This document shows, in pieces, positions 17,806 through 26,984 of a stretch of DNA of 64,000 nt. The stretch comes from Saprospiraceae bacterium (lineage in GTDB: Bacteria; Bacteroidota; Bacteroidia; Chitinophagales; Saprospiraceae), in contig JALSGS010000047.1 of the NCBI GenBank assembly GCA_026982695.1, positions 62,001-126,000 of the forward strand, in the 5' to 3' direction. Numbering within the stretch: the first letter of the stretch is position 1; the number at the start of each line of letters is the position of its first letter. A program made the translations under genes and the position numbers. The notes under the pieces were generated by a model. The model saw nothing but the letters and a program-made list of their open reading frames with translations. It was not told the DNA's origin and did no database searches.

Positions 17806-18831
17806 TCAGTGCTTAAGGTAGGCACGCCCTAGGAAGCGCAAGAGAATTTGCCAGGCCAAGGCAGCAGGTATTTGTTGAGTAGCAGGATAAGGCCACCGCT
17901 CGATGGGGTGGCGCTGGAGATGCCCTTGCTGTACATCGTGGCGTAGGCCTGCAGTACCAAACGAGCAGTCGAATAGTTGTTTGTGGCATGCTTGCTCAAA
18001 AAATCGAGAGCTTATGCCGTAGTCGGTAAAGGGAAAGGCAAAGGGACGGCACTGTTGATCAGGCACGAGTGCGGACATGCAGGCCATCGACTTTTGAGTT
18101 TGTTCGAGTTGTTCGTCTAATGATAATTGGCTGTATAGGGGGTGGGTGTGGCTGTGGCCGCCAAAGGTGACGCCCGCACAGGCCATTTGGCGTATTTGGG
18201 TTTGTGTGAGGTAAGGTTGGTATTTGGTCAGCCACTGCTTGAAATCGAAGTGGAGCAAATGGGCTATTGAATCGAGCCACTTTTTTTGGCGAAAGCCAAT
18301 GCGGAGTAGGGAGTGTGGCAAATTGTTGGCCAGGTGGCGAGGCAAAACGGCTTTTATAGCGCGCTGTGTAGTAACGGCTGGGGGGCTCTGTAGCCAGTGG
18401 TCGATGAGCAAGGAGGCTTTATAACGGAAAAAGAGATCAGCATTGTCGATAAAAGCCGAGTTGAGGAAGACGGTGAAGGGTACGCCTCGCCGTTGTAGTT
18501 GGGGCCAAGCGTATTCATATACTTGCCGTAGGCCATCATCAAATGAGATCCAACAGGCAGGATGCCTACAGCTTTGCTTGCCTTGTGCTATAGCGCAGAC
18601 TTCTTCAAGTGAAAGAGGTTCGAAATGGTCTAATAGCCAGTCAAGATCTTGGGCAAATTGTTTGCAGGTATGCGGTGTGTACAGATGCCGGATGTGCGGA
18701 AGCTCATCGGCAGTACCTATGGCATGCCAGCAGATGGCGATCAGAGGTTTATCAGCAAGTCGCCACAAGCTGTGTAGAGGAAGGATACGTGCCAGTACTG
18801 CCCATAGTGGTATGGCTGTGTTTTTCCACAT
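17806..18831 (-). CDS. Polysaccharide deacetylase (NodB/CE4-like) family protein
   Basis: 341 residues with a NodB-type fold. The catalytic Asp-Asp motif is in WISFDDGLRQVYEYA, and the metal-binding His-x-x-x-His motif in FGGHSHTHPLYSQLS. The region PFTVFLNSAFIDN matches the TFYV strand of the family. An N-terminal hydrophobic stretch may anchor it, but no clean signal peptide is visible. CE4 enzymes remove N-acetyl groups from peptidoglycan, chitin-like or exopolysaccharide substrates; which one applies here is not evident. It is followed by osmC and preceded by rny with a GC-rich hairpin in the gap. Confidence 0.85.
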   Translation of the reverse strand: MWKNTAIPLWAVLARILPLHSLWRLADKPLIAICWHAIGTADELPHIRHLYTPHTCKQFAQDLDWLLDHFEPLSLEEVCAIAQGKQSCRHPACWISFDDGLRQVYEYAWPQLQRRGVPFTVFLNSAFIDNADLFFRYKASLLIDHWLQSPPAVTTQRAIKAVLPRHLANNLPHSLLRIGFRQKKWLDSIAHLLHFDFKQWLTKYQPYLTQTQIRQMACAGVTFGGHSHTHPLYSQLSLDEQLEQTQKSMACMSALVPDQQCRPFAFPFTDYGISSRFFEQACHKQLFDCSFGTAGLRHDVQQGHLQRHPIERWPYPATQQIPAALAWQILLRFLGRAYLKH

Positions 18832-18850
18832 GACACCTGGATAGAGCGCA

Positions 18851-18887
18851 CCACAGGACCGGCATCTTTAGCTGGCCGGCCCTGTGG
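18851..18887 (-). terminator. GC-rich hairpin downstream of rny
   Basis: Inverted repeat: CCACAGG-A-CCGGC at 18851-18863 pairs with GCCGG-C-CCTGTGG at 18875-18887, with one mismatch and an 11-base loop. It sits 35 bases past the rny stop and 20 bases before the deacetylase start. There is no T tract on the minus strand, so it may stabilise the rny 3' end and need not terminate. Confidence 0.4.
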
Positions 18888-18921
18888 ATAAGCTTGTATT
18901 TGGGTCAATTGACAAGGGGCA

Positions 18922-20610
18922 TTAGCGCGCAAAGTTGATTGCGCGTTTTTCGCGAATCACGGTCACTTTGATTTGACCTGGGTACTGCATTTCGTCTTGG
19001 ATCTTTTGCGAGATCATAAACGATAGGTCATCGGCATATTGGTCCGACACTTTGTCTGCTTCTACAATGACGCGGAGCTCTCGGCCCGCTTGCATGGCAA
19101 AGGCTTTTTGTACGCCTTCGTAGGACATGGCAAGCTCTTCGAGTTCGCCGATGCGCTTGAGATAGCTTTCCAAGATTTCGCGGCGTGCACCAGGTCGGGC
19201 ACCTGAGATGGCGTCGCAAGCTTGCACGATGGGGGAGATGATGTTGTTCATTTCGATTTCATCGTGATGTGCACCTACGGCGTTGATTACGATGGGGGAT
19301 TCGCCGTACTTTTCACACAGTTTCATGCCGAGAATGGCATGGCTCAATTCAGAATCTTCTTCAGCTACTTTGCCAATATCATGGAGCAGGCCTGCTCGTT
19401 TGGCCAGTTTGGCTTGTTTGGGTGATAGCCCCAGTTCGGCAGCCATGGTGGCACACAAGTGTGCGGTCTCTATGGAGTGTTTGAGCAAGTTTTGCCCATA
19501 GGAAGACCGAAAGCGCATGCGCCCCACCATTTTGACCAAGTAGGGATGTAGCCCATGTAGGTCGAGTTCTATGACGGTGCGTTCGCCAATTTCGATAATT
19601 TGTTGATCGATTTCCTTTCGCGTTTTTTCGACTACTTCTTCGATGCGGGCTGGATGTATGCGGCCGTCGGCCACCAGTCTTTTGAGTGCCAAGCGAGCTA
19701 CTTCGCGACGAATGGGATCGAAGCTAGAGATGACGATGGCCTCAGGTGTGTCGTCTACAATGATTTCGGTACCGGTGGTGGCTTCCAGTGCTCGGATGTT
19801 GCGACCTTCTCGGCCAATGATTTGGCCTTTGAGGTCGTCGCTTTCCAGGTTAAACACGGATACTGTATTCTCAATGGTGTACTCGGCAGCCATTCGTTGA
19901 ATGGTCTGTATAATGATTTTTTTGGCTTCTTTGTTGGCTGAGGCTTTGGCTTGGGTGATGGTATCTTTGATGAGGGCCATGGCTTCAGTTTCTGCTTTAG
20001 CACGCACAGCTTCGAGTAGTTGTTCGCGTGCTTCGCTTTCCGACATTTTGGCTATGTTGGCCAGTGCTTTGATGCGTTCTTCATTGGCTGCTTCGAGTTC
20101 TTCTTTTTTTCGCGATACGATTTTGAGTTGTTTGTCTAGGTGTTGTCGGATGACGTTGAGTTCGTCTTCGCGTTGTGCTAATTCGGCGATGCGTTGTGCC
20201 AGTTGTTCTTCTCGTTCTTTGAATTTTTCTTCTTTTCGTTCGAGTTCTTTGATTTGTTCTTTGACCTCCATGCGCTGCTCTTTGAGCTTGACCATTTCGG
20301 CTGCTTTTTCCGTTTTAAAGTCGGCCTTTAGTCGGCTAAAGTGCTCGCGAGCTTCTTTGATTTTGCGCTGTTTGATGCGCTCGTTTTCTTTTTCAGCTTG
20401 TTCGATAATCATATCGGCCTTAGCCTCTGCCTCGTCGATAATGCGTTTCGCGGTATGTCGGGCTTCTTCGATAGCTCTGTCGGCAGCGGCGTTAACTTCT
20501 TCAATGCGTTTTAGCTGTTTGCTTTTGACGAAAAAACGCACTAACAGATAGCCTATCAATCCGCCGATTACTACGCCAATTGCTATACCTAACAGTAGTT
20601 GGATATCCAT
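18922..20610 (-). CDS. rny: Ribonuclease Y
   Basis: Membrane-anchored endoribonuclease that starts mRNA turnover. 562 residues. One N-terminal membrane helix (about residues 4-27) is followed by a long charged coiled coil (about 35-240). A KH domain includes IKGREGRN-type residues ([15 protein letters not shown]), then an HD domain has its His410-Asp411 pair in [12 protein letters not shown]. The C-terminus ends in the family's [16 protein letters not shown] segment. The coiled coil is a little longer than in Bacillus RNase Y, making the protein about 40 residues longer. It follows zapA on the same strand; a 9-bp hairpin lies in the leader at 20640-20665. Confidence 0.96.
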   Translation of the reverse strand: MDIQLLLGIAIGVVIGGLIGYLLVRFFVKSKQLKRIEEVNAAADRAIEEARHTAKRIIDEAEAKADMIIEQAEKENERIKQRKIKEAREHFSRLKADFKTEKAAEMVKLKEQRMEVKEQIKELERKEEKFKEREEQLAQRIAELAQREDELNVIRQHLDKQLKIVSRKKEELEAANEERIKALANIAKMSESEAREQLLEAVRAKAETEAMALIKDTITQAKASANKEAKKIIIQTIQRMAAEYTIENTVSVFNLESDDLKGQIIGREGRNIRALEATTGTEIIVDDTPEAIVISSFDPIRREVARLALKRLVADGRIHPARIEEVVEKTRKEIDQQIIEIGERTVIELDLHGLHPYLVKMVGRMRFRSSYGQNLLKHSIETAHLCATMAAELGLSPKQAKLAKRAGLLHDIGKVAEEDSELSHAILGMKLCEKYGESPIVINAVGAHHDEIEMNNIISPIVQACDAISGARPGARREILESYLKRIGELEELAMSYEGVQKAFAMQAGRELRVIVEADKVSDQYADDLSFMISQKIQDEMQYPGQIKVTVIREKRAINFAR

Positions 20611-20639
20611 GATTTTCAGTTTTTTTACATATACATCTT

Positions 20640-20665
20640 GTACTACATATGCAGTGATGTAGTAC
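20640..20665 (-). promoter_or_regulatory. Perfect 9-bp hairpin in the rny leader
   Basis: GTACTACAT (20640-20648) and ATGTAGTAC (20657-20665) form a perfect stem with an 8-base loop, 30 bases upstream of the rny ATG and 53 bases past the zapA stop. On the rny strand it is followed by A-rich sequence, not a T run, so it is unlikely to be an intrinsic terminator. It could be an RNA processing or control element, or a DNA dyad bound by a protein. Confidence 0.45.
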
Positions 20666-20718
20666 GGTCAAAGTGGTTTGTAGTAGTATCCAATGTTGTC
20701 AATTGGGATGCACAGTAG

Positions 20719-21012
20719 TTAGGAGGTAAGTATCTGATCGAGGAGCGCGTCGATGTGTGCAATTTTTTGCACCAGAGCTTCAGAGGCACCTGCTTGCAAT
20801 TGACGGTGCATCTCAGCTGCATAGGTGAGGACTACAAGCGCCAGGCAATCTTGTTTATCTTTCGAAGGGTATGCCATCTGGAAGCGATTCACTTTTTCAT
20901 TTATATCGCGTACCAGCTTGCGGATGGCAACCTCGTCTTGTGCCTGAATTTTTAATGCATATGGTCGCCCGGCAATTTGCACACTGATCATTTTGTCTTG
21001 CCGGTTATTCAT
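20719..21012 (-). CDS. zapA: Cell division protein ZapA-like
   Basis: 97 residues from the ATG at 21012. The N-terminal half (ISVQIAGRPYALKIQAQDE, then IRKLVRDINEKVNRF) is the ZapA globular domain, and the rest is a helical coiled coil. ZapA stabilises FtsZ filaments at midcell. The neighbours pheT, a coiled-coil gene and rny match the common Bacteroidota order. Its ATG overlaps the upstream stop (ATGA). The frame extends ten codons further upstream, but that would lie inside the preceding gene. Confidence 0.88.
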   Translation of the reverse strand: MNNRQDKMISVQIAGRPYALKIQAQDEVAIRKLVRDINEKVNRFQMAYPSKDKQDCLALVVLTYAAEMHRQLQAGASEALVQKIAHIDALLDQILTS

Positions 21013-21320
21013 ATTTGTTTGTCTTGAGGTATTTGCGACCATTGGATGCAGTTGTTCAAATCAGCCCACAGATTATCGAGCTCCTCTGAAGATGCCCCGA
21101 GTAGGGGGGACGTTCCTCCTTGACTGTGCTTCCACTTTTGGCGCAGCTGCTGTAATGTCTCATGAATGTTTTTGAGTTGCTGCTGCGCTTGTGCTAGCTC
21201 TGCTGCTAGCTGTGAATTTTGCTTACGCAAAGTTTGATTTTCGTGTTCCAAGCGGGCTATGCGTTGAGCCGCTTTTCGTACTTTTTTTTCAACATTGTTT
21301 AATGCGTGTAAAGGATCCAT
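21009..21320 (-). CDS. Small coiled-coil protein between pheT and zapA
   Basis: 103 residues, almost entirely helical; roughly residues 5-70 form a heptad-like coiled coil rich in Gln, Leu, Glu and Lys (ALNNVEKKVRKAAQRIARLE, then TLRKQNSQLAAELAQAQQQL). No signal peptide, membrane segment or catalytic motif. It is coupled to zapA by an ATGA overlap and follows pheT after 31 bases. By size and position it could play a ZapB-like division role, but that is inferred from context only. Confidence 0.8.
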   Translation of the reverse strand: MDPLHALNNVEKKVRKAAQRIARLEHENQTLRKQNSQLAAELAQAQQQLKNIHETLQQLRQKWKHSQGGTSPLLGASSEELDNLWADLNNCIQWSQIPQDKQI

Positions 21321-21351
21321 ACCAACAGCTTATTCAAGGCGTTATGCCACA

Positions 21352-23793
21352 TTAACGCCTTACAGCTGCTCCGAGTTTTTCCTCCAATGCGCGAATAAGT
21401 TGCTGCATAACTTTATCCACCTCTTTGCTTTGGAGGGTTTTTTCGGGATGCTGAAAGATAAAGCTAATGGCATAGCTCTTTTTGTCTTTACCTAGCTGCT
21501 GCTCGTTGCGGTACAGGTCGAACAAATTTACCGACCGCAACCATTTTTTGGCAGTTTTACGTGCCAAAGCGGCAATATCTTCAAATTTTACTGAATTATC
21601 AATTACGATGGCCAGATCGCGTCTTACGGCGGGGAAGCGGTTGAGTGGTTGGAAGGAGGTGCGGTGACGCTGGGCAATGGGCATCAGCTCGTCCCATAGC
21701 AGTTCGGCATAGAAGACATCTTGGTCGATATCCATGCCTTTAAGGATACGACTGCTAACTTTTCCGAGGCGAGCTAAGATTTTATTGCCACGGTGGTACA
21801 TGTGGCCATAGCTCCATGCAGGTTCATTCAATGGTCGGGTTTGATAGCTGGCAAGTCCTATGCGATCGAAGAGCAGTTGTACTGCTGCTTTTAGAGTGTA
21901 GAAGTCAGCAGAGCGTCGGCTATGTTCGAGCCAGCTTTCCGGCCAGCGGGGACCACTGACTGTGAGGGTGAGGTATTGAGGTTCGGCAAAGCCAGAGGAA
22001 GTGCGTTGATAAGTTTTTCCGAATTCAAATAGTTTGATTCGATCTTGTTGGCGGTTGAGGTTGTGCTGTACAGCCTCTAATGCGCTAAAAAGCATGCTAG
22101 GGCGCATGACGTCGAGCTGGGTATTGCTCGTGTTTTGAATAAAGACCAGCTTTTCTTCCGGTATGGGTAGCAGTTCTTTGTAGTATTTCGATTGGCTGAG
22201 CGACAAGCCCATCATTTCGTAGAAGCCATTGGCGATGAGTAGCTCAGATACTGATTGGCGAACGGTATTGCTGTTGGGCCATGTTTCATAGCTGAGAGAA
22301 AGGTGCATGCGCTCGGATACGGGGACTTCGTTGAAGCCATAGATGCGCAAGACCTCTTCTACCACATCAGCAGGGCGTTGCACATCGTGTTTGTTGGTAG
22401 GCACTTTTACGGTGAAATAGGTGGCATTGGTATGCACCACCGGTATTTCGAGTGATTGGAGGATGTGCAACACTGTTTTTTGATTGAATGTGACTCCGAT
22501 GAGTTGGTTGAGGTAGTCCCAGGAGACTGTAACCTCTTTAGGTTCAATGGGATAAGGGTATACGTCTATAGTATTTGAGGCAATTTGAGCGCCACTGATT
22601 TCTTTAATAAGCAGTGCGGCGCGCTTGAGTGCGTATAGGGTGATATTGGGGTCGGCCCCCTTTTCAAACACTTTAGCAGCGTCGGTGAAGAGCTGATGAC
22701 GGCGGCTGGTGCGCCTGATCCATGTGGGGTTGAAATATGCCGATTCGAGAAATACAGTAGTCGTTTGTTCGGTCACTCCCGAGCTGATGCCGCCAAACAC
22801 GCCTGCGATACATAGGGGGCGGCTTTGGCCGTCGCAGATCATGAGATCTTGGGCAGAGAGCTTCCGCGTCACTTCGTCTAAGGTGACGAAGGGAGTTCCT
22901 TCTGGCAGTGTCTTGATGCGAATTGTGTCGTCGCTGATTTTGTCCAGATCGAATGCATGTAGGGGTTGGCCCAGCTCGTGTAAGACGAAGTTGGTCACAT
23001 CCACTACGTTATTGATGGGGCGCACGCCTATGGCTTCAAGTCGATCTTTGAGCCACTGTGGCGAGTCTTGAACTTGTACTCCTGTGAGGGTAATTCCTGA
23101 GTAGCGAGGGCAGCCTTCGGGCTCTTCGATGATGACTTTTACGGGGCGTGTATGGTTGTTGGTGAGTTGTTTGGGCAGTTCAGGTAGCTTTACCTGTACT
23201 TCTTTATTCAGGCGTATGCGCATGGCAGCAGCGAGGTCGCGGGCTACACCAATGTGGGAAGTAGCATCAGATCGGTTGGGGGTTAGGCCAATTTCGAAAA
23301 TGGTATCGGAGGGTAGATTGAGGTATTGAGCGGCAGACATGCCTACGGGGGCATCGTCGGGTAGTACGAGGATGCCACTGTGATCTGTGCCTAAGCCCAG
23401 CTCGTCTTCTGCACAGATCATACCTTCGGATATTTGGCCTCGTATTTTGGTGCGCTTTAGCGTAATGGGATCACCCTCAGTAGGGTAGAGCGTGGTGCCC
23501 ACAGTGGCTACAAGCACTTTTTGCCCTTGGGCTACATTGGGGGCGCCGCAAATGATGGAGAGAGGTGCATCCTTGCCGATGTCTACTTGTGTGAGCGAAA
23601 GGCGGTCTGCATTGGGATGGCGTTCGCAGCGTACCACCTGCCCAATTACTACACCTTGCAAGCCTCCTTTGACGCGTTCCCAGCGTTCGATGCTTTCCAC
23701 TTCCAAGCCAATGTCGGTGAGCAGTGCGGCAGTATCTTCTACTGGCAGTATTTCACTGAGGTATTCTTTCAGCCAATTGTACGATATCTTCAT
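21352..23793 (-). CDS. pheT: Phenylalanine-tRNA ligase beta subunit
   Basis: 813 residues, the full bacterial length. Order of domains: N-terminal PheT core with SYNWLKEYL, a tRNA-binding EMAP-like domain (about 40-150, with VVRCERHPNADRLSLTQVD), the B3/4 editing domain (about 215-385), the B5 domain (about 400-475), the catalytic-like core and a C-terminal anticodon-binding FDX-ACB domain (about 720-813, with FPAVRRDLAIVID). It charges tRNA-Phe together with PheS, which is not in the window. A TATCTTTG box lies at 23818-23825, 25 bases upstream of the ATG. It heads the pheT - coiled coil - zapA - rny run. Confidence 0.96.
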   Translation of the reverse strand: MKISYNWLKEYLSEILPVEDTAALLTDIGLEVESIERWERVKGGLQGVVIGQVVRCERHPNADRLSLTQVDIGKDAPLSIICGAPNVAQGQKVLVATVGTTLYPTEGDPITLKRTKIRGQISEGMICAEDELGLGTDHSGILVLPDDAPVGMSAAQYLNLPSDTIFEIGLTPNRSDATSHIGVARDLAAAMRIRLNKEVQVKLPELPKQLTNNHTRPVKVIIEEPEGCPRYSGITLTGVQVQDSPQWLKDRLEAIGVRPINNVVDVTNFVLHELGQPLHAFDLDKISDDTIRIKTLPEGTPFVTLDEVTRKLSAQDLMICDGQSRPLCIAGVFGGISSGVTEQTTTVFLESAYFNPTWIRRTSRRHQLFTDAAKVFEKGADPNITLYALKRAALLIKEISGAQIASNTIDVYPYPIEPKEVTVSWDYLNQLIGVTFNQKTVLHILQSLEIPVVHTNATYFTVKVPTNKHDVQRPADVVEEVLRIYGFNEVPVSERMHLSLSYETWPNSNTVRQSVSELLIANGFYEMMGLSLSQSKYYKELLPIPEEKLVFIQNTSNTQLDVMRPSMLFSALEAVQHNLNRQQDRIKLFEFGKTYQRTSSGFAEPQYLTLTVSGPRWPESWLEHSRRSADFYTLKAAVQLLFDRIGLASYQTRPLNEPAWSYGHMYHRGNKILARLGKVSSRILKGMDIDQDVFYAELLWDELMPIAQRHRTSFQPLNRFPAVRRDLAIVIDNSVKFEDIAALARKTAKKWLRSVNLFDLYRNEQQLGKDKKSYAISFIFQHPEKTLQSKEVDKVMQQLIRALEEKLGAAVRR

Positions 23794-23817
23794 GATGTTG
23801 TGATCTTATAGCGGCCG

Positions 23818-23825
23818 CAAAGATA
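23818..23825 (-). promoter_or_regulatory. Candidate -7 box (TATCTTTG) for pheT
   Basis: Minus-strand TATCTTTG, a full TAnnTTTG match, 25 bases upstream of the pheT ATG; predicts a leader of about 18 bases. Confidence 0.45.
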
Positions 23826-24002
23826 GCGAGTGGAACTGGGAGGAAGCACTTGTGTGTGTACAAATGGCTGCAGCATGCTATTTTGGATCCAGATGGTGTT
23901 GTGGGCTGATCTGTACCGCGAGCTCTTTAGATGGCTAGTGTGTTTGGATTGCTGCTATGCACCTGCTTTTTTTATTTGGTACACAATTAATTGTACGCAA
24001 TT

Positions 24003-25490
24003 ATGAGTGATTACGGCATTTTGTCGTTAGTACCGCCTTTGGTGGCAATCGCATTGGCGATACGTACCAAGCAAGTACATGTGTCCTTGCTGTTAGGAAT
24101 ATGGATTGGCTGGTTAGTTATAGAGGGAGGGCATTTGTGGCGGGGCAGTTTGCGCACGATAGAAGCCTTGGTGGGGGTATTTGCCGAGGCGGGCAATACA
24201 CGCACTATCATGTTTTGTGCCTTAGTAGGGGGGCTTATCATTTTCATTCAGCGATCAGGTGGGGTTGAGGGCTTTATTCGTCACCTCAACCGATTGTTAT
24301 TGCGATTTGAGGCAGGTGGCAGTGGCCGTGACAAGATAGTAGTGCAGTTGTTGGCATGGCTAACGGGTTTGCTCATTTTTGTAGAGTCGAGTATTTCTGT
24401 ACTTACGGTAGGCACATTGTATAGGCCGGTGTTTGATCGCATGGGTATTTCGCGTGAGAAATTGGCGTGGATTGCCGACAGTAGCTCGGCACCTTCTTCT
24501 ATTTTAGTGCCCTTTAACGGCTGGGGGGCCTTTATCATGGGATTGCTGGCTGCGGATTTTGCCTATCCGTTTGCCACGATGTTTCGTGCCATGCCATGGA
24601 ACTTTTATCCCATGTTGGCTTTGCTACTGGTGGCAATTTTTGTTTGGTGGGGCAAGGATATCGGCCCGATGCGGGCAGCTGAGCGGCGAGTGCGTGAAGA
24701 GGGAAAGTTGTTGCCGGATGACGCTACACCTATGGTGTCGGAAGCACTTACGGAGGTGCCTGCCAAGGAAGGCGTGGTGCCTAGAGCTCGGAATATGGTG
24801 GTACCTATAGCTGTGATGGTCGGTATGATGCCCGTAATGTTGGCCGTGACGGGTTGGGATGCAGCTATGAGTCAGCATCCTGAGGCTGCTTGGGCCGATC
24901 GGTTGTTTTTTGCCATCGGGCAGGGATCTGGCTCACAGGCGGTGCTTATTGCAGTATTAAGTGCCTTGTTGGTCAGTATGATCTACTATCGAGCACAGGG
25001 TATTATGTGCTTTCGCGAAATGACAGAGCTCACGCTAAAAGGCATTTCAGGGCTGATGCCATTGGCACTGCTCATGATGTTGGCTTTTGCCATCAGTGCG
25101 GTGTGCAAGCAGCTGGGCACGGGGCCGTGGGTGGCTTCAGTGGCTGAACAATGGTTGTCGCCCAAATTGGTGCCATTGATCTTGTTCTTGGTCAGTAGCT
25201 TTATTGCTTTTTCTACAGGTACTTCTTGGGGTACGTTTGCCATTATGATGGCTATTGCTATACCTATGGCGCGCCAGCTCGATGCCAATGTATATTTGGC
25301 CATTGCTGCGGTAATGGGTGGCGGGGTGTTTGGTGACCATTGTTCGCCGATTTCCGATACGACAATTTTGTCTTCAATGGCTTCAGCTTGTGATCACATT
25401 GATCACGTTCGCACACAGTTGCCGTATGCTCTACTGGCAGGGGGAGTGACGGCGTTGCTCTATTTATTGGTGGGCTTATTAGCCGGGTAG
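24003..25490 (+). CDS. NhaC-family Na+/H+ antiporter-like permease
   Basis: 495 residues with about 11-12 membrane segments. Characteristic stretches are SLVPPLVAIALAIRTKQVHVS near the N-terminus, WIADSSSAPSSILVPFNGW in the middle, and FSTGTSWGTFAIMMAIAIPM followed by GGGVFGDHCSPISDTTI in the last third. These match the NhaC/YuiF-type sodium or organic-acid/proton exchangers (Na_H_antiporter family). It probably exports Na+ or exchanges an amino or organic acid for protons; substrate not determinable. The frame opens at a TTG at 23991, but the ATG at 24003 is preferred. Its last 31 bases overlap the convergent flippase gene. Confidence 0.88.
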   Translation: MSDYGILSLVPPLVAIALAIRTKQVHVSLLLGIWIGWLVIEGGHLWRGSLRTIEALVGVFAEAGNTRTIMFCALVGGLIIFIQRSGGVEGFIRHLNRLLLRFEAGGSGRDKIVVQLLAWLTGLLIFVESSISVLTVGTLYRPVFDRMGISREKLAWIADSSSAPSSILVPFNGWGAFIMGLLAADFAYPFATMFRAMPWNFYPMLALLLVAIFVWWGKDIGPMRAAERRVREEGKLLPDDATPMVSEALTEVPAKEGVVPRARNMVVPIAVMVGMMPVMLAVTGWDAAMSQHPEAAWADRLFFAIGQGSGSQAVLIAVLSALLVSMIYYRAQGIMCFREMTELTLKGISGLMPLALLMMLAFAISAVCKQLGTGPWVASVAEQWLSPKLVPLILFLVSSFIAFSTGTSWGTFAIMMAIAIPMARQLDANVYLAIAAVMGGGVFGDHCSPISDTTILSSMASACDHIDHVRTQLPYALLAGGVTALLYLLVGLLAG

Positions 25491-26932
25491 GGCATCCACT
25501 TAGCAAGCTGTTGTAGCGGTATGAGCTTGAGCGACCAAGCCCATAGGGGGCCACAGGCCACTACTATAGCTAAGCGTGCCGGCCAAGCTATGTGCAGTAC
25601 AGTGCTTGCTACGGCAGTGCCTGCCAACAAGAGTACAAAAATGCCCAATCGCAGGATGGTGGATCTCGTTGGGCCGCTGTGTTGGAGTCGTTGTGCTAAG
25701 TGCATTTGGCGCAAGCTGACAAAGGCTTGGGTAAAAACGGTAGCTATAGCAGCACCTATAGCCCCCCAATGGGGTATGAGCCACAGGTTGAGTGCGATGT
25801 TGAGCGCGATACTGGTAGCAAATAGGTGGTTCAGTATTTTTAGGTATCCTCCTGCAGTGAGCAAAGTGCCGAAGATATACATACTGCTCGTAGCCACAAA
25901 GCTCCAGATGAGCCAGCTAAGCACATATTCCCATTCGGGTTGTGCATGAGTGTAAAGCAGGTTCATGAGCTGATGTCGGAAGGTGGTGCAAGATACGGCG
26001 GTGGTAAGGGCCAGGGTCATGATGAGGCGAAAGGCCAGATCTGTTAAAGGGCGTGTGGGTATTTGTGCTTTTAATAGGCGAGCGAACATAGGCAGGAGCA
26101 GGCCCGCAAAGAGCGCTCCTACCATGTTGGCTGCGTCGAGCAAGCGATATGCCGAGGCGTATACACCCGCTTCGTAGGTGCCATTGGGCAGTAGCCGTTC
26201 CAGCATGACGGCGTCTAATCGGGTATAAGCGGTCATGAGGAAGATGGCCAAGGCGAAAGGTGCGCTTTGTCGAAGGATAATCCGCATCAATGGCAGGCGT
26301 GGCCGCCAATGGAGGCGTTGAGGCTGATGGCGCAGGTGATGCCATAGCGCTATAGCTGCTAAAAGCACGGCTATGCTCAATGTGACTAGTTGTGCTTGCG
26401 CCAACCACAGCACCTGAAATGATTTGCCGTAAGGAAAAACCCAAAGTATGCACCCTAACACTATTATGAGCAGTAGCCTATCAGCGACGGACAGGAGGCT
26501 GTCCAAGCGGTAATAGCCCAATCCTGTAAGGCTCGACCTCAAAAACAGCATCAGAGAGGTGAGTATTTGTATGCCGATGAGCCAACCCAGTAACTGCCAT
26601 GCTTCGGCTTGGTAACCTGCTAGCCAGGCTGCACCACAGACCAGTACGGAAAAGCAGATCGCTAAAACACCTTTGAGGGCTAAGGTCGATGGCAAGAGTT
26701 TGTGTAGTAAATGGGGATGTTGTGCTATGTTCCGACTTTGGTAAAGGTGTATGCCAAAATCATTAATTACTTGAAACAGTAAAGTGAAGCTCAACAGGGC
26801 AAAGTATAAACCGTAGGATTGTGGGCCTGTGCGATTCTGTATTGTTCGGTCGATGCCTAGAATGTAAAAGGGCTTGACCAAGGCATTGGCCAGTATACTC
26901 AGCACCAGGCTGATGACAAATTCGCGCTTCAT
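25460..26932 (-). CDS. Polysaccharide/lipid-linked oligosaccharide flippase (MOP superfamily)
   Basis: 490 residues, about 12-14 membrane helices spread over the whole length, with no large soluble domain. The opening (REFVISLVLSILANALVKPF, then a YGLYFALLSFTLLFQVINDFG stretch) and the central segments match the Polysacc_synt/Wzx-type flippases of the MATE-like MOP superfamily. It would move undecaprenyl-linked glycans across the inner membrane. No glycosyltransferases are adjacent, so the glycan is unknown. MurJ is a less likely alternative. It converges on the antiporter with a 31-base overlap and is divergent from the MBL gene. Confidence 0.82.
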   Translation of the reverse strand: MKREFVISLVLSILANALVKPFYILGIDRTIQNRTGPQSYGLYFALLSFTLLFQVINDFGIHLYQSRNIAQHPHLLHKLLPSTLALKGVLAICFSVLVCGAAWLAGYQAEAWQLLGWLIGIQILTSLMLFLRSSLTGLGYYRLDSLLSVADRLLLIIVLGCILWVFPYGKSFQVLWLAQAQLVTLSIAVLLAAIALWHHLRHQPQRLHWRPRLPLMRIILRQSAPFALAIFLMTAYTRLDAVMLERLLPNGTYEAGVYASAYRLLDAANMVGALFAGLLLPMFARLLKAQIPTRPLTDLAFRLIMTLALTTAVSCTTFRHQLMNLLYTHAQPEWEYVLSWLIWSFVATSSMYIFGTLLTAGGYLKILNHLFATSIALNIALNLWLIPHWGAIGAAIATVFTQAFVSLRQMHLAQRLQHSGPTRSTILRLGIFVLLLAGTAVASTVLHIAWPARLAIVVACGPLWAWSLKLIPLQQLAKWMPYPANKPTNK

Positions 26933-26984
26933 GGTTGCGAAGGTAAGAGGATGAGAGCCGTATCTTGCCGAAAAGATGTGTGTG

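Noticed and set aside
19901-20551. 216-residue open frame on the plus strand, Ser/Arg/Leu-rich
   Set aside because: It lies wholly opposite the RNase Y coiled coil; its composition mirrors that helical repeat and shows no protein-like domain.
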